The notes beneath the pieces were generated by a model that ran no database searches, was not told the origin of the DNA, and saw only the letters and a list, made by a program, of their open reading frames with translations. A stretch of 11,109 nucleotides of DNA from CAZMXI01 sp964570205 (GTDB lineage Bacteria > Planctomycetota > Phycisphaerae > Tepidisphaerales > Tepidisphaeraceae): NCBI GenBank assembly GCA_964570205.1, contig CAZMXI010000160.1:1-11109 (forward strand), written 5' to 3'. The translations under genes and the position numbers were made by a program. Positions 1 through 6,642 of the stretch are shown here, in pieces. Each line of letters opens with the position of its first letter. The first letter of the stretch is position 1.

Positions 1-840
1 GGTGAAGAGGCCGAGATAGGGGCCGCCGAACTGAAGGGGGATGCCGAGGGGCTGACCCTCGGCGACGGCGATCTCCACATCCATGTTGCCGGGGCGGTTA
101 AGGATGCCGAGGGATATGGGGTTGAACGCCTGAATGGCGAGGGTGTCGTTGGCGTGGGCGAACTTGACGATGGTGTCGATGCGCTCGAGGTGTCCGAAGA
201 AGTTGGGGGATTGGACGATGACGGCGGCATCGTCGCTGTCGAATTCATCTTCGAGGGCGGCGATGTCGGTGACGCCGTTCTTGAGGGGCAGTTCGACGAT
301 AGAGGCGGGGAGGTCCGAGAGGTAGGTTGCCAGGACCTGGCGGTAATGGGGGTGGACGCCGCGGCTGACGAGGATTCGGCGCTTCCCGGTGACGCTGAGG
401 GCCATGAGGGCGGACTCGGCGAGGGCGGTGGCGCCCTCGTAGAGCGAGGCGTTGGCGACATCCATGCCGGTGAGCTGGCAGACCATGGTCTGGAACTCGA
501 AGAAAGCCTGGAGGGAGCCCTGGGAGGCCTCGGCCTGATAAGGTGTGTAGGCGGTGAGGAACTCGGGCTTCATGGCCAGGTGATCGACGACAGTGGGGAT
601 GAAGTGGTCGTAGGCCCCAGCGCCGAGGAAGCAGGCGTGGCGATCGCAGGAGGCGTTCTGCGAAGTCAGGTTGGCCAGGTGGGAACGGAGGGTGAGCTCA
701 TCCATCGGGGCGGGGACGTTCAGCGGGGTCTTGAGCTGGACATCCTGGGGAATGGGCCTGAGGAGGTCGTCGATGGCGGCTGCGCCGACGGCCTTGAGCA
801 TCTCCTCGCGGTCTTTAGGGGTGATCTGGACGTAATCCAT
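1..840 (-). CDS. gcvPA: Glycine dehydrogenase (decarboxylating) subunit 1, partial (C-terminus beyond window)
   Basis: This is the N-terminal 280 codons of the alpha half of the two-subunit P-protein, read from an ATG at 838-840 to the window edge without a stop. With GcvPB, which carries the PLP lysine, it decarboxylates glycine and passes the aminomethyl group to lipoyl-GcvH. Family signatures are clear: LGAGAYDHFIP at residues 72-82, TAYTPYQAEASQG at 96-108, FFEFQTMVCQLTGMDVANAS at 113-132 and YEGATALAE at 134-142. Full-length members have about 440-450 residues, so roughly a third is missing. It starts 11 bases after the gcvH stop with no obvious Shine-Dalgarno, so translation may depend on readthrough from gcvH. 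The next gene is expected to be gcvPB. The family is certain; only the end is unseen. Confidence 0.96.
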   Translation of the reverse strand, partial: MDYVQITPKDREEMLKAVGAAAIDDLLRPIPQDVQLKTPLNVPAPMDELTLRSHLANLTSQNASCDRHACFLGAGAYDHFIPTVVDHLAMKPEFLTAYTPYQAEASQGSLQAFFEFQTMVCQLTGMDVANASLYEGATALAESALMALSVTGKRRILVSRGVHPHYRQVLATYLSDLPASIVELPLKNGVTDIAALEDEFDSDDAAVIVQSPNFFGHLERIDTIVKFAHANDTLAIQAFNPISLGILNRPGNMDVEIAVAEGQPLGIPLQFGGPYLGLFT

Positions 841-851
841 GTCGAACCGGG

Positions 852-1232
852 CTAGTGCCCGACCTTCTTGAGGTACTGCTCGGCGGGAAGGAGTCTCTCC
901 AACTCGGCGGAGTTGGTGGCCTTCACCTTGATCATCCAGCCTTCGGCGTAAGGATCTTTGTTGATCAGGCCGGGATTGGCGGAAAGGGCGTCGTTGACTG
1001 CGGAAACAGAGCCGGTGACGCCACTGATGAGATCGGCGGTGGCCTTGACGGATTCGATCTCGCCAAAGGGCCTGCCTGCCTGGAGGGCAGCGCCGACCTG
1101 GGGCAGAGAAACGAAGGTGATATCGGTGAGCTCGTCGGCGGCGATCTGGGTGATGCCGATGACGACGGTGTCGCCGTCGAGACGGTGCCATTCGTGGGTC
1201 TCGAGGTACTTACGATCGTTGGGAACGGACAT
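852..1232 (-). CDS. gcvH: Glycine cleavage system H protein (lipoyl carrier)
   Basis: This 126-residue cytoplasmic lipoyl carrier shuttles the aminomethyl intermediate from the P-protein to the T-protein. The length is normal for the family. The lipoylation site is visible as ESVKATADL with the modified lysine at residue 63. It is preceded by the usual TDITFVSLP strand (36-44) and followed by VSAVNDAL (76-83), and the N-terminus YLETHEWHRL is typical. The ATG at 1230-1232 has AGGA (minus strand, 1240-1243) seven bases upstream. The gene lies 35 bp after gcvT and 11 bp before gcvPA, so the three are surely one transcript. No key residue is missing. Confidence 0.97.
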   Translation of the reverse strand: MSVPNDRKYLETHEWHRLDGDTVVIGITQIAADELTDITFVSLPQVGAALQAGRPFGEIESVKATADLISGVTGSVSAVNDALSANPGLINKDPYAEGWMIKVKATNSAELERLLPAEQYLKKVGH

Positions 1233-1239
1233 GTGTGAT

Positions 1240-1243
1240 TCCT
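1240..1243 (-). promoter_or_regulatory. Ribosome binding site of gcvH
   Basis: AGGA on the minus strand lies seven bases before the gcvH ATG. It is the only recognisable Shine-Dalgarno in the gcv operon: neither gcvT nor gcvPA has one. Confidence 0.55.
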
Positions 1244-1267
1244 AGTATCAGACCGGGCGGAGCGGGG

Positions 1268-2359
1268 TTATTTCCGCCTGTAAAACGGCAGCTTCACGAC
1301 GCGGGCGCGATCGGAGCCGCCGCGCAATTCTACGCCGAGCTGTGCGCCTTCCGCGGCGTTCTCGGCGTTAACGAAAGCCATGGCGATGGACTTCTGGAAG
1401 GTGGGGGAGAAGGTGCCGCTGGAGACTGCGCCGACGGGCGAGCCGTCGGCGGTGACAGCAGCGCCCTGCCGGGCGATCCGCTTGCCTTCCAGTTCCAGGC
1501 CGACCAGCCTGCGGGCGGGGCCGGCCTGCTGTATCTTCCGCAGCGGTTCGACGCCGACGAAGGTCTTCTGAAGATCGACGGCCCAAGCCAGGCCCGCTGA
1601 GATCGGATCGGTGGATTCGGTGAGTTCGTGGCCGTAAAGGGGCATTCCGGCCTCGAGACGCAGCGTGTCGCGGGCGCCCAGGCCGGCGGGGAGGATCGTC
1701 TGGTCGGTGTTCATGGCGCTACGGAGCATGTCGATGCCCATGGCGGCCATTTTGGCGGGCATGACGATTTCAACGCCATCCTCGCCGGTGTAGCCGGAGC
1801 GGTAGACCAGAACGCGGAACCCCATGATGGTGGCGGTCTCGAAGCGGTATCGCTTGAGATCCAGCAGTTCGATCGGCAGAAGGGGGACGAGGGTATCGAT
1901 GACGCGGGGGCCCTGGATGGCCAGCATGGCGGTCGACTCGGTGTGGTCGGCCATGTCGAAGTCATATCCTTCGCTCTGGCGGATATCGGTGAAATGGCGG
2001 ACGAGCTTCTCGCGATTGGAGGCGTTGCAGACCATGATCCAGCCCTTGGCCTCGCGCGAGATGATGATGTCGTCCAGGACGCCGCCGGCCTCGTTGCAGA
2101 CAAGGGAATACCGGGACTGGCCGACGGTCTGGTTCGCGATGTTGCGGCTCAGGACGTGGCTGAGGAAAAGCTGGGTGTCGGGTCCGGAAAAGCTTAGGCG
2201 TCCCATGTGGGAGACGTCAAACACAGCGCCGCTGCGGCGGGTCTGCTCGTGTTCCTCCACGATGCCGCGGTAGAGAATGGGCATTTCCCAGCCCGCGAAA
2301 TCGACGAGCTTGGCGCCGGCGGCCACGTGGAAGTCATAAAAGGGCGTGCGCTTGAGCAT
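1268..2359 (-). CDS. gcvT: Aminomethyltransferase (glycine cleavage T protein)
   Basis: The 363-residue T-protein releases ammonia from the aminomethyl-lipoyl arm of GcvH and moves the one-carbon unit to tetrahydrofolate. The start MLKRTPFYDFHV, followed by AKLVDFAGWEMP (16-27), matches the family start exactly, which fixes the ATG although no Shine-Dalgarno is visible. Folate-domain motifs follow: SHMGRLSFSG (50-59), GGVLDDIII (92-100, containing the catalytic aspartate, D96 by alignment from memory), SGYTGEDGVEI (188-198) and GARDTLRLEAGMPLYGHEL (228-246). The C-terminal barrel has SSGTFSPT (313-320). Length and residues are normal. It is the first gene of the gcv operon and is divergent from the aldehyde dehydrogenase gene. 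No glycine riboswitch fits into the short upstream gap. Confidence 0.97.
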   Translation of the reverse strand: MLKRTPFYDFHVAAGAKLVDFAGWEMPILYRGIVEEHEQTRRSGAVFDVSHMGRLSFSGPDTQLFLSHVLSRNIANQTVGQSRYSLVCNEAGGVLDDIIISREAKGWIMVCNASNREKLVRHFTDIRQSEGYDFDMADHTESTAMLAIQGPRVIDTLVPLLPIELLDLKRYRFETATIMGFRVLVYRSGYTGEDGVEIVMPAKMAAMGIDMLRSAMNTDQTILPAGLGARDTLRLEAGMPLYGHELTESTDPISAGLAWAVDLQKTFVGVEPLRKIQQAGPARRLVGLELEGKRIARQGAAVTADGSPVGAVSSGTFSPTFQKSIAMAFVNAENAAEGAQLGVELRGGSDRARVVKLPFYRRK

Positions 2360-2462
2360 GGAGTAGCGAAGCCTAAATCGAAAGGTATGCCGCCGTCAAG
2401 ATCGGCACGGTGCATTACAATGCCGGGGAACGACCCATGCGTGATCAACAGGAGCCGCTGCG
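2360..2462. promoter_or_regulatory. Divergent promoter region between gcvT and the aldehyde dehydrogenase
   Basis: These 103 bases must drive both the gcv operon (minus) and the dehydrogenase (plus). One AT-rich island holds a -10-like hexamer for each strand: TACAAT on plus (2416-2421) and TGTAAT on minus (2414-2419), each 5 of 6 to consensus and overlapping one another. The island is a small inverted repeat, GCATT-AC-AATGC (2412-2423). No good -35 sits 16-18 bases from either, so activator dependence or a wrong call are both possible. A minus-strand TTGACG also occurs closer to gcvT (2394-2399) but has no good -10. Confidence 0.35.
2451..2454 (+). promoter_or_regulatory. Ribosome binding site of the aldehyde dehydrogenase
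   Basis: GGAG lies eight bases before the ATG at 2463. It supports that start over other in-frame codons. Confidence 0.6.
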
Positions 2463-3869
2463 ATGTTCAAATCAGTCAACCCGGCGACGGAAGAGACGAT
2501 CGCCGAGTACGAAGCCCTGACGAGTCGCCAGGTGGATTATGTGATCCAGTTGGCCAATGACGTGTTCCGGGACTGGCGAAGGACGGCATTGAAAAGGCGA
2601 TCGGAGCTGATGCACCACGCGGCGGGCGTGTTGAGGGAGCAGCGGCAGGCGCTGTCGGAACTGATGACGGCGGAGATGGGCAAGCCCATCGCGGCATCCG
2701 AGGCCGAAATAGACAAATGCGCGGCGACATGCGATTACTTCGCCGACCACGCCGAACGGATGCTGGCACAGGAGCCGCGGCGATCGGACGCGGCGGAGAC
2801 TTATGTGCGGTATGACCCGCTGGGGCCGGTGTTGGCGGTCATGCCGTGGAATTTCCCGTTTTGGCAGGTGTTTCGGTTCGCAGCGCCGGCCCTGATGGCG
2901 GGAAACGTGGGGCTGCTGAAGCACGCATCAAACGTGACGGGATGCGCCATCGCGATCGAGCATGTCTTCCGGCAGGCGGGTTTCCCAGATGGCGCCTTCA
3001 GCACGCTGATCATCGACAGCAGGGCGGCGGAGTCCCTGGTGGCCGATCCGGGCATCCGGGCGGTGACGCTGACCGGCAGCGAGGGGGCGGGGCGGGCGGT
3101 GGGGTCGGCCGCGGGCAAGTCGTTAAAGAAGAGCGTGCTGGAACTGGGCGGGTCAGACCCGTTCATTGTGCTGGCCGATGCGGACGTGAACGCGACGGCG
3201 CGGGCAGCGGCCATGGCGAGATGCATCAATACGGGCCAGAGCTGTATAGCGGCCAAGCGGTTCATCGTCCATGAGGCGATAGCGGATGAGTTCGAGCAGG
3301 CAATGACGGATGCGATGGCGGCGCTGAAGGTGGGAGATCCGATGGACCGGGGCAATGATCTGGGGCCGCTGGCGCGCGCGGACCTGCTGGATGAGCTGCA
3401 CGACCAGGTAAGGCGGACCCTGTCGGCGGGGGGATGGATGACGACGGGTGGCGCGCCATCCCATGAAAGGGGATACTACTACGAGCCGACCGTGCTGACG
3501 CATGTGCGCCCGGGGATGCCGGCGTTTGACGAGGAGACCTTCGGGCCCGTTGCGGCGATCGTTCGCGTTGCGGATGCGGATGAAGCGGTCGCGCTGGCGA
3601 ATCAATCGCGATTCGGGCTTGGCGCGAGCATATGGACGGCCGACCTGGACCTGGCGCGGCGATTGGCGGCGGACTTGGAAGCGGGGTGCGTGTTCATCAA
3701 TGAGGCGGTGAAAAGCGACCCGCGGCTGCCGTTCGGGGGCGTTAAGGCCAGCGGTTATGGACGTGAACTGGCGGAAGCCGGCATCCGCGAGTTCGTGAAC
3801 ATCAAGACCGTGTGCCTGCAGCCGCACAAGCGGCCCGAGACCCAGGCCCCCGGCGCGTGCGAACAGTAG
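2463..3869 (+). CDS. NAD(P)-dependent aldehyde dehydrogenase, succinate-semialdehyde type (Sad/YneI-like)
   Basis: This 468-residue cytoplasmic aldehyde dehydrogenase probably oxidises succinate semialdehyde to succinate. The Rossmann and catalytic landmarks are complete: PWNFPFWQVFRFAAPALMAG at 128-147 with LLKHAS at 151-156 (cofactor-binding lysine K153), the TGSEGAG loop at 204-210, general base E227 in LELGG, the nucleophile C261 in NTGQSC, and the DEETFGPV motif in the C-terminal half. The PWNFPFWQVFR...LLKHASNV wording is characteristic of the Sad/YneI branch rather than GabD, but substrate cannot be proven from sequence. The ATG has GGAG at 2451-2454. The gene is divergent from gcvT and stands alone; no GABA transaminase is adjacent. 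Third codon positions favour G (GCG, GTG). Confidence 0.93.
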   Translation: MFKSVNPATEETIAEYEALTSRQVDYVIQLANDVFRDWRRTALKRRSELMHHAAGVLREQRQALSELMTAEMGKPIAASEAEIDKCAATCDYFADHAERMLAQEPRRSDAAETYVRYDPLGPVLAVMPWNFPFWQVFRFAAPALMAGNVGLLKHASNVTGCAIAIEHVFRQAGFPDGAFSTLIIDSRAAESLVADPGIRAVTLTGSEGAGRAVGSAAGKSLKKSVLELGGSDPFIVLADADVNATARAAAMARCINTGQSCIAAKRFIVHEAIADEFEQAMTDAMAALKVGDPMDRGNDLGPLARADLLDELHDQVRRTLSAGGWMTTGGAPSHERGYYYEPTVLTHVRPGMPAFDEETFGPVAAIVRVADADEAVALANQSRFGLGASIWTADLDLARRLAADLEAGCVFINEAVKSDPRLPFGGVKASGYGRELAEAGIREFVNIKTVCLQPHKRPETQAPGACEQ

Positions 3870-3902
3870 CCATCCATCATCACCAGCCGGTGGTTTCACG
3901 GG

Positions 3903-3929
3903 ATTGGATGCATGGCGTGCGAATCCAAT
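3903..3929 (+). terminator. Stem-loop in the gap after the aldehyde dehydrogenase
   Basis: ATTGGAT (3903-3909) pairs perfectly with ATCCAAT (3923-3929). GCAT (3910-3913) can continue the stem with GTGC (3917-3920, one G-U) across a two-base bulge, leaving a GGC loop. It begins 33 bases after the dehydrogenase stop. There is no following T-tract, so it may be a Rho-type or processing structure rather than an intrinsic terminator. The rest of the 193-bp gap (3870-4062) shows no clear promoter. Confidence 0.3.
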
Positions 3930-4052
3930 TCGCGTTGCCGGCGACCGCGGCGGATTGTCGTGTTGCGCAAGGGGGGATTGAAGACGGCGAAGTGTTGTTG
4001 GATAACTCGGACTCATGCGGTATTGGAATGGTGCGAAGATGGCGCGAATTGC

Positions 4053-4059
4053 GAGGTGA
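4053..4059 (+). promoter_or_regulatory. Ribosome binding site deciding the GTG start of the beta-helix gene
   Basis: GAGGTGA, fully complementary to the 16S anti-Shine-Dalgarno, lies six bases (counting from GAGG) before GTG 4063. It supports this unusual start, which also places a signal peptide at the N-terminus. Confidence 0.7.
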
Positions 4060-4062
4060 AGT

Positions 4063-6252
4063 GTGAAAATCAAGTGGTCTGCCTGCCTTGTCCTGGGAAT
4101 GGCGTCCTGCGTGTGCGCGGGTGTCGATGTGCACGTGTCGGCGGGTGCGGCCGGTGGCGGGAATGGCCGCCCCGAGAGGCCATATCAGACGCTGGTCCAG
4201 GCGCGCGACGGCATCCGCGCCATGCGTAAAGCCGGGACCTTGAAGAGTGATGAGGCGGTGACGGTGATCGTCGAGAGCGGAGCCTATCGACTGGAGTCCT
4301 CGTTTGAGTTGACCGGCGGCGATGGCGGCGCGGCCGACGCGCCGGTCGTCTACCGCGCCCGGGAGAGTGGCAAGGCCTGCCTGCGGGGCGGATTCGTGCT
4401 GCAACCGTCGTCGTTCAAAGAAGTGGCTGATGTGACCACCCTGGCTCGCCTGGATCCGGCGGCACGGGGTCGTGTGCTTGTGTGCGATCTTTCGGTCCAG
4501 GCATCGGTGCCGTTCCCGGAGTTCAAGACTGCATTTCGCGGCACGCCGGCAGCGCCTTGGCTTTATGTAAATAGTCGACCCATGACGCTGGCACGCTGGC
4601 CCAACGCAGGCGGGTCCCATGCCGGTTGGGCGACCTTCGCCAAGGCGGTGGACACCGGCCTGCCCCAGCCACAAGCGACGGACCCGGCGCTGCGGAACCT
4701 TCATCCCGGCTCGTTCATCTTCGATGACCCGCGGCCGACGAAATGGAACTTGGCCGAGGGCGTGTGGCTGCTGGGGTACTGGACGCACGACTGGTCCGAC
4801 GAGGTGATCCGCATTGCCTCCTATGACCCGGCCGGAAAGGTGATCTCGCTCGCCGCGCCGCACGGCTACGGCATCAACGCCGGCACCTGGGGTGGGGCGA
4901 CCCGCCGCTTTTTCGCCATGAACGTGCTGGAGGAATTGGATGCCCCGGGCGAATGGTACCTGGATCGTCCCCGCAAGCTCCTCTACTTCTATCCGGAGGG
5001 GAACCTGGCCAACGCGCAAATCGTCCTGGCCACGCTAACCCAGCCCCTTGTGAAGCTTCATGGGGTCAGGCACGTGAAGTTCATCGGCTTGGCATTCGAG
5101 TATGGTCACGGGGATGGCATCGTGGCTCAGGATGTCGAAGGCATCGAGATCGTCGGTTCCACGGTGGCCAACCTGGCCGGCGGCGGTGTCTCGCTGAATG
5201 GATCGAACAGCAGCGTGCGCTCGTGCGACATCCACAACATCGGCAGGGGTGGCATCTCCCTCGCTGGCGGCGATCGCAAGTCGCTCACGCCGGCTAAAGA
5301 CCTGGCCGAGAACAACCACATTCACCACTTCGGGCTCTTTCAACGCACCTACGCGCCGGGCATCAGCCTGAACGGCTGCGGCCAGATCGCTCGCCACAAC
5401 TGCATCCACGACGCGCCGCACAATGCTTTCCTCTATGGCGGCAATGAACATCTGATGGAGTACAACGAGGTCTATCGCGTGGTCATGGAAACCGGCGATG
5501 CCGGAGCGTTCTACACCGGCCGCGACTGGACCAGCCGGGGCAATGTGCTGCGGCACAACTACATCCACGACCTCGGCGGCGGCGACGCCAGGCACATCAA
5601 CACCATGGGGGTGTATCTCGACGACTGCGACTGCGGAGACACAATCGTTGGCAACGTCTTCCACCGCGCCGGCCGGGCCATCATGATTGGCGGCGGACGC
5701 GACAATCCGGTGCTCAACAACCTCGTGGTTGACTGTCCCATCGGCCTGCATATCGATGCGCGGGGCATGACCTGGAAACAGTGGAACAATCCGGCGGACA
5801 AGAGTTGGCACCTGGAGGCCAAGGCCCGGGTTCTCAACTACACCCAGGCGCCATGGAGCGTCAGGTACCCGCGTCTGGCGGCGATCATGCGCGAGGAACC
5901 TCGCAAGCCGTTGGGTAATGCCATCCGCCGCAACGTCTTTGTCGACTGCGCGAATCAGGTCTGCGATTTCGACGGCAACGTCAGGAATATGCTCGATCAA
6001 CTCGAAATCGAGGGCAACCTGGCGATCAACACCGCCGGCATCGCCAAGGCGGTGTCATACAAGGGCTTTGCCAATCTCGCGGGCTCGATGGAGAAGCCCA
6101 TCTCGCTGCGTCTTGACGGTGCGGCGGCTCAGAAGGTCTGGCCTCGCTGGCGCGCGTGGCTCAAGAAGGAAATGCCGTCGTTCGAGGATATCCCATTCGA
6201 GACGATTGGACTCTATAAAGACGAGTACCGCCCCGTGCTGCCGTCCCGTTAG
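4063..6252 (+). CDS. Secreted right-handed parallel beta-helix protein, GH141-like putative glycosidase
   Basis: This 729-residue exported protein begins with a signal peptide (KIK, hydrophobic to about residue 19, likely cleavage near CAG-VD). It is followed by VHVSAGAAGGGNGRPERPYQ and TLVQARDGIRAMRK (43-56), the usual opening of secreted beta-helix polysaccharide enzymes. WLYVNSRPMTLARWPN (166-181) and WYLDRPRKLLYFYPEG (298-313) belong to the inserted N-terminal domain. Helix rungs with VRHVKFIGL, IEIVGST, VRSCDIHNIG, NNHIHHFG, RHNCIHDAPHNAF and LRHNYIHDLGGG run from about 330 to 560. METGDAGAFYTGRDW (476-490) and MGVYLDDCDCGD (515-526) resemble GH141-type proteins, where two aspartates are thought catalytic; D479 and D520/D521 are candidates. 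The GTG start is chosen for GAGGTGA upstream and the signal peptide. No sulfatase, TonB receptor or regulator is adjacent. A lyase role is also possible. Confidence 0.85.
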   Translation: MKIKWSACLVLGMASCVCAGVDVHVSAGAAGGGNGRPERPYQTLVQARDGIRAMRKAGTLKSDEAVTVIVESGAYRLESSFELTGGDGGAADAPVVYRARESGKACLRGGFVLQPSSFKEVADVTTLARLDPAARGRVLVCDLSVQASVPFPEFKTAFRGTPAAPWLYVNSRPMTLARWPNAGGSHAGWATFAKAVDTGLPQPQATDPALRNLHPGSFIFDDPRPTKWNLAEGVWLLGYWTHDWSDEVIRIASYDPAGKVISLAAPHGYGINAGTWGGATRRFFAMNVLEELDAPGEWYLDRPRKLLYFYPEGNLANAQIVLATLTQPLVKLHGVRHVKFIGLAFEYGHGDGIVAQDVEGIEIVGSTVANLAGGGVSLNGSNSSVRSCDIHNIGRGGISLAGGDRKSLTPAKDLAENNHIHHFGLFQRTYAPGISLNGCGQIARHNCIHDAPHNAFLYGGNEHLMEYNEVYRVVMETGDAGAFYTGRDWTSRGNVLRHNYIHDLGGGDARHINTMGVYLDDCDCGDTIVGNVFHRAGRAIMIGGGRDNPVLNNLVVDCPIGLHIDARGMTWKQWNNPADKSWHLEAKARVLNYTQAPWSVRYPRLAAIMREEPRKPLGNAIRRNVFVDCANQVCDFDGNVRNMLDQLEIEGNLAINTAGIAKAVSYKGFANLAGSMEKPISLRLDGAAAQKVWPRWRAWLKKEMPSFEDIPFETIGLYKDEYRPVLPSR

Positions 6253-6270
6253 AGCCTCGATGATCGTTGC

Positions 6271-6293
6271 TCGTTCGCGCGCCCCGCGAGCGA
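6271..6293 (+). terminator. Hairpin just after the beta-helix gene
   Basis: TCGTTCGCG (6271-6279) pairs with CGCGAGCGA (6285-6293) over nine base pairs, including one U-G, with a five-base loop. It starts 18 bases after the stop codon. No U-tract follows, so it may terminate with Rho or only protect the 3' end. Confidence 0.45.
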
Positions 6294-6341
6294 TGCGATG
6301 TGCTCGGCGCAGCGCCCGACGCAGCGGCGACCTTCGCACCA

Positions 6342-6363
6342 TCGGCGGCTGCTCCGCCGCCGA
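6342..6363 (+). terminator. Second GC-rich hairpin after the beta-helix gene
   Basis: TCGGCGGC (6342-6349) and GCCGCCGA (6356-6363) form a perfect eight-pair stem with loop TGCTCC. It lies between the first hairpin and the tRNA promoter, where it would insulate the tRNA from upstream transcription. No T-tract follows. Confidence 0.42.
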
Positions 6364-6415
6364 CATTGACTGCTGCGCGCAACCAGGATGTTAAGACTCC
6401 GCGAGATTCGTCTGG

Positions 6416-6444
6416 TTGAATCGACGGCGTGGGGGCAGTAGAGT
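6416..6444 (+). promoter_or_regulatory. Sigma-70-like promoter of tRNA-Leu
   Basis: TTGAAT (6416-6421) and TAGAGT (6439-6444) are separated by exactly 17 bases and each match consensus at four of six positions. The predicted start is about seven bases before the mature tRNA 5' end at 6458, a usual arrangement for tRNA genes. Confidence 0.5.
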
Positions 6445-6457
6445 AATGCGACTCCGC

Positions 6458-6541
6458 GGCCCCGTGGCGGAATTGGCAGACGCGCTGGATTCAAAATCCT
6501 GTGTCCTTACGGACGTATCGGTTCGACTCCGATCGGGGCCA
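6458..6541 (+). tRNA. tRNA-Leu, anticodon CAA
   Basis: A full class II cloverleaf is visible. The acceptor GGCCCCG (6458-6464) pairs with CGGGGCC (6534-6540), and the discriminator is A6541. The D-arm GCG...CGC has the GG pair of the D-loop. The anticodon loop is TTCAAAA with CAA at 6492-6494, reading UUG. The long variable arm GTCC-TTAC-GGAC is typical of leucine tRNA, and the T-arm ATCGG-TTCGACT-CCGAT is perfect. CCA is not encoded, so it is added after transcription. One oddity is a U-U opposition at 6486/6500 inside the anticodon stem. Confidence 0.96.
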
Positions 6542-6630
6542 TTGACCTTTCCGGGTTCTCTCCCTCCTGTTCCGCCGGGTTCGGTTCGTTGCGGCGGACT
6601 GCTTGAAATGGCCGATAAAGTGACCAAGAT

Positions 6631-6636
6631 AGGAGG
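6631..6636 (+). promoter_or_regulatory. Ribosome binding site of scpB
   Basis: A perfect AGGAGG lies six bases before ATG 6643. It fixes the start and thereby the presence of the long acidic N-terminal extension. Confidence 0.8.
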
Positions 6637-6642
6637 CCCTTC

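Noticed and set aside
154..855. A 233-codon open frame on plus opposite gcvPA
   Set aside because: It is the antisense shadow of a clearly recognisable glycine dehydrogenase frame; the product is a low-complexity Gly/Asp/Glu-rich string typical of GC-rich antisense frames.
2360..2462. Glycine riboswitch before gcvT
   Set aside because: The 103-bp gap is shared with a divergent gene, is too short for a tandem aptamer, and I could not find the conserved helices.
3153..6000. Long minus-strand open frames (3153-4073, 3880-5019, 5035-6000) opposite the dehydrogenase and beta-helix genes
   Set aside because: All lie opposite well-supported coding genes, have no ribosome sites or recognisable domains, and arise from the high GC content.
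6572..6597. Hairpin CCGCCG/CGGCGG with a 14-base loop after tRNA-Leu as a terminator
   Set aside because: Only six pairs with a long loop and no T-tract; such matches are expected by chance at this GC content.
6458..6642. Integration site (att) duplication at the tRNA-Leu 3' end
   Set aside because: No second copy of the tRNA 3' segment and no integrase gene were seen in the window.
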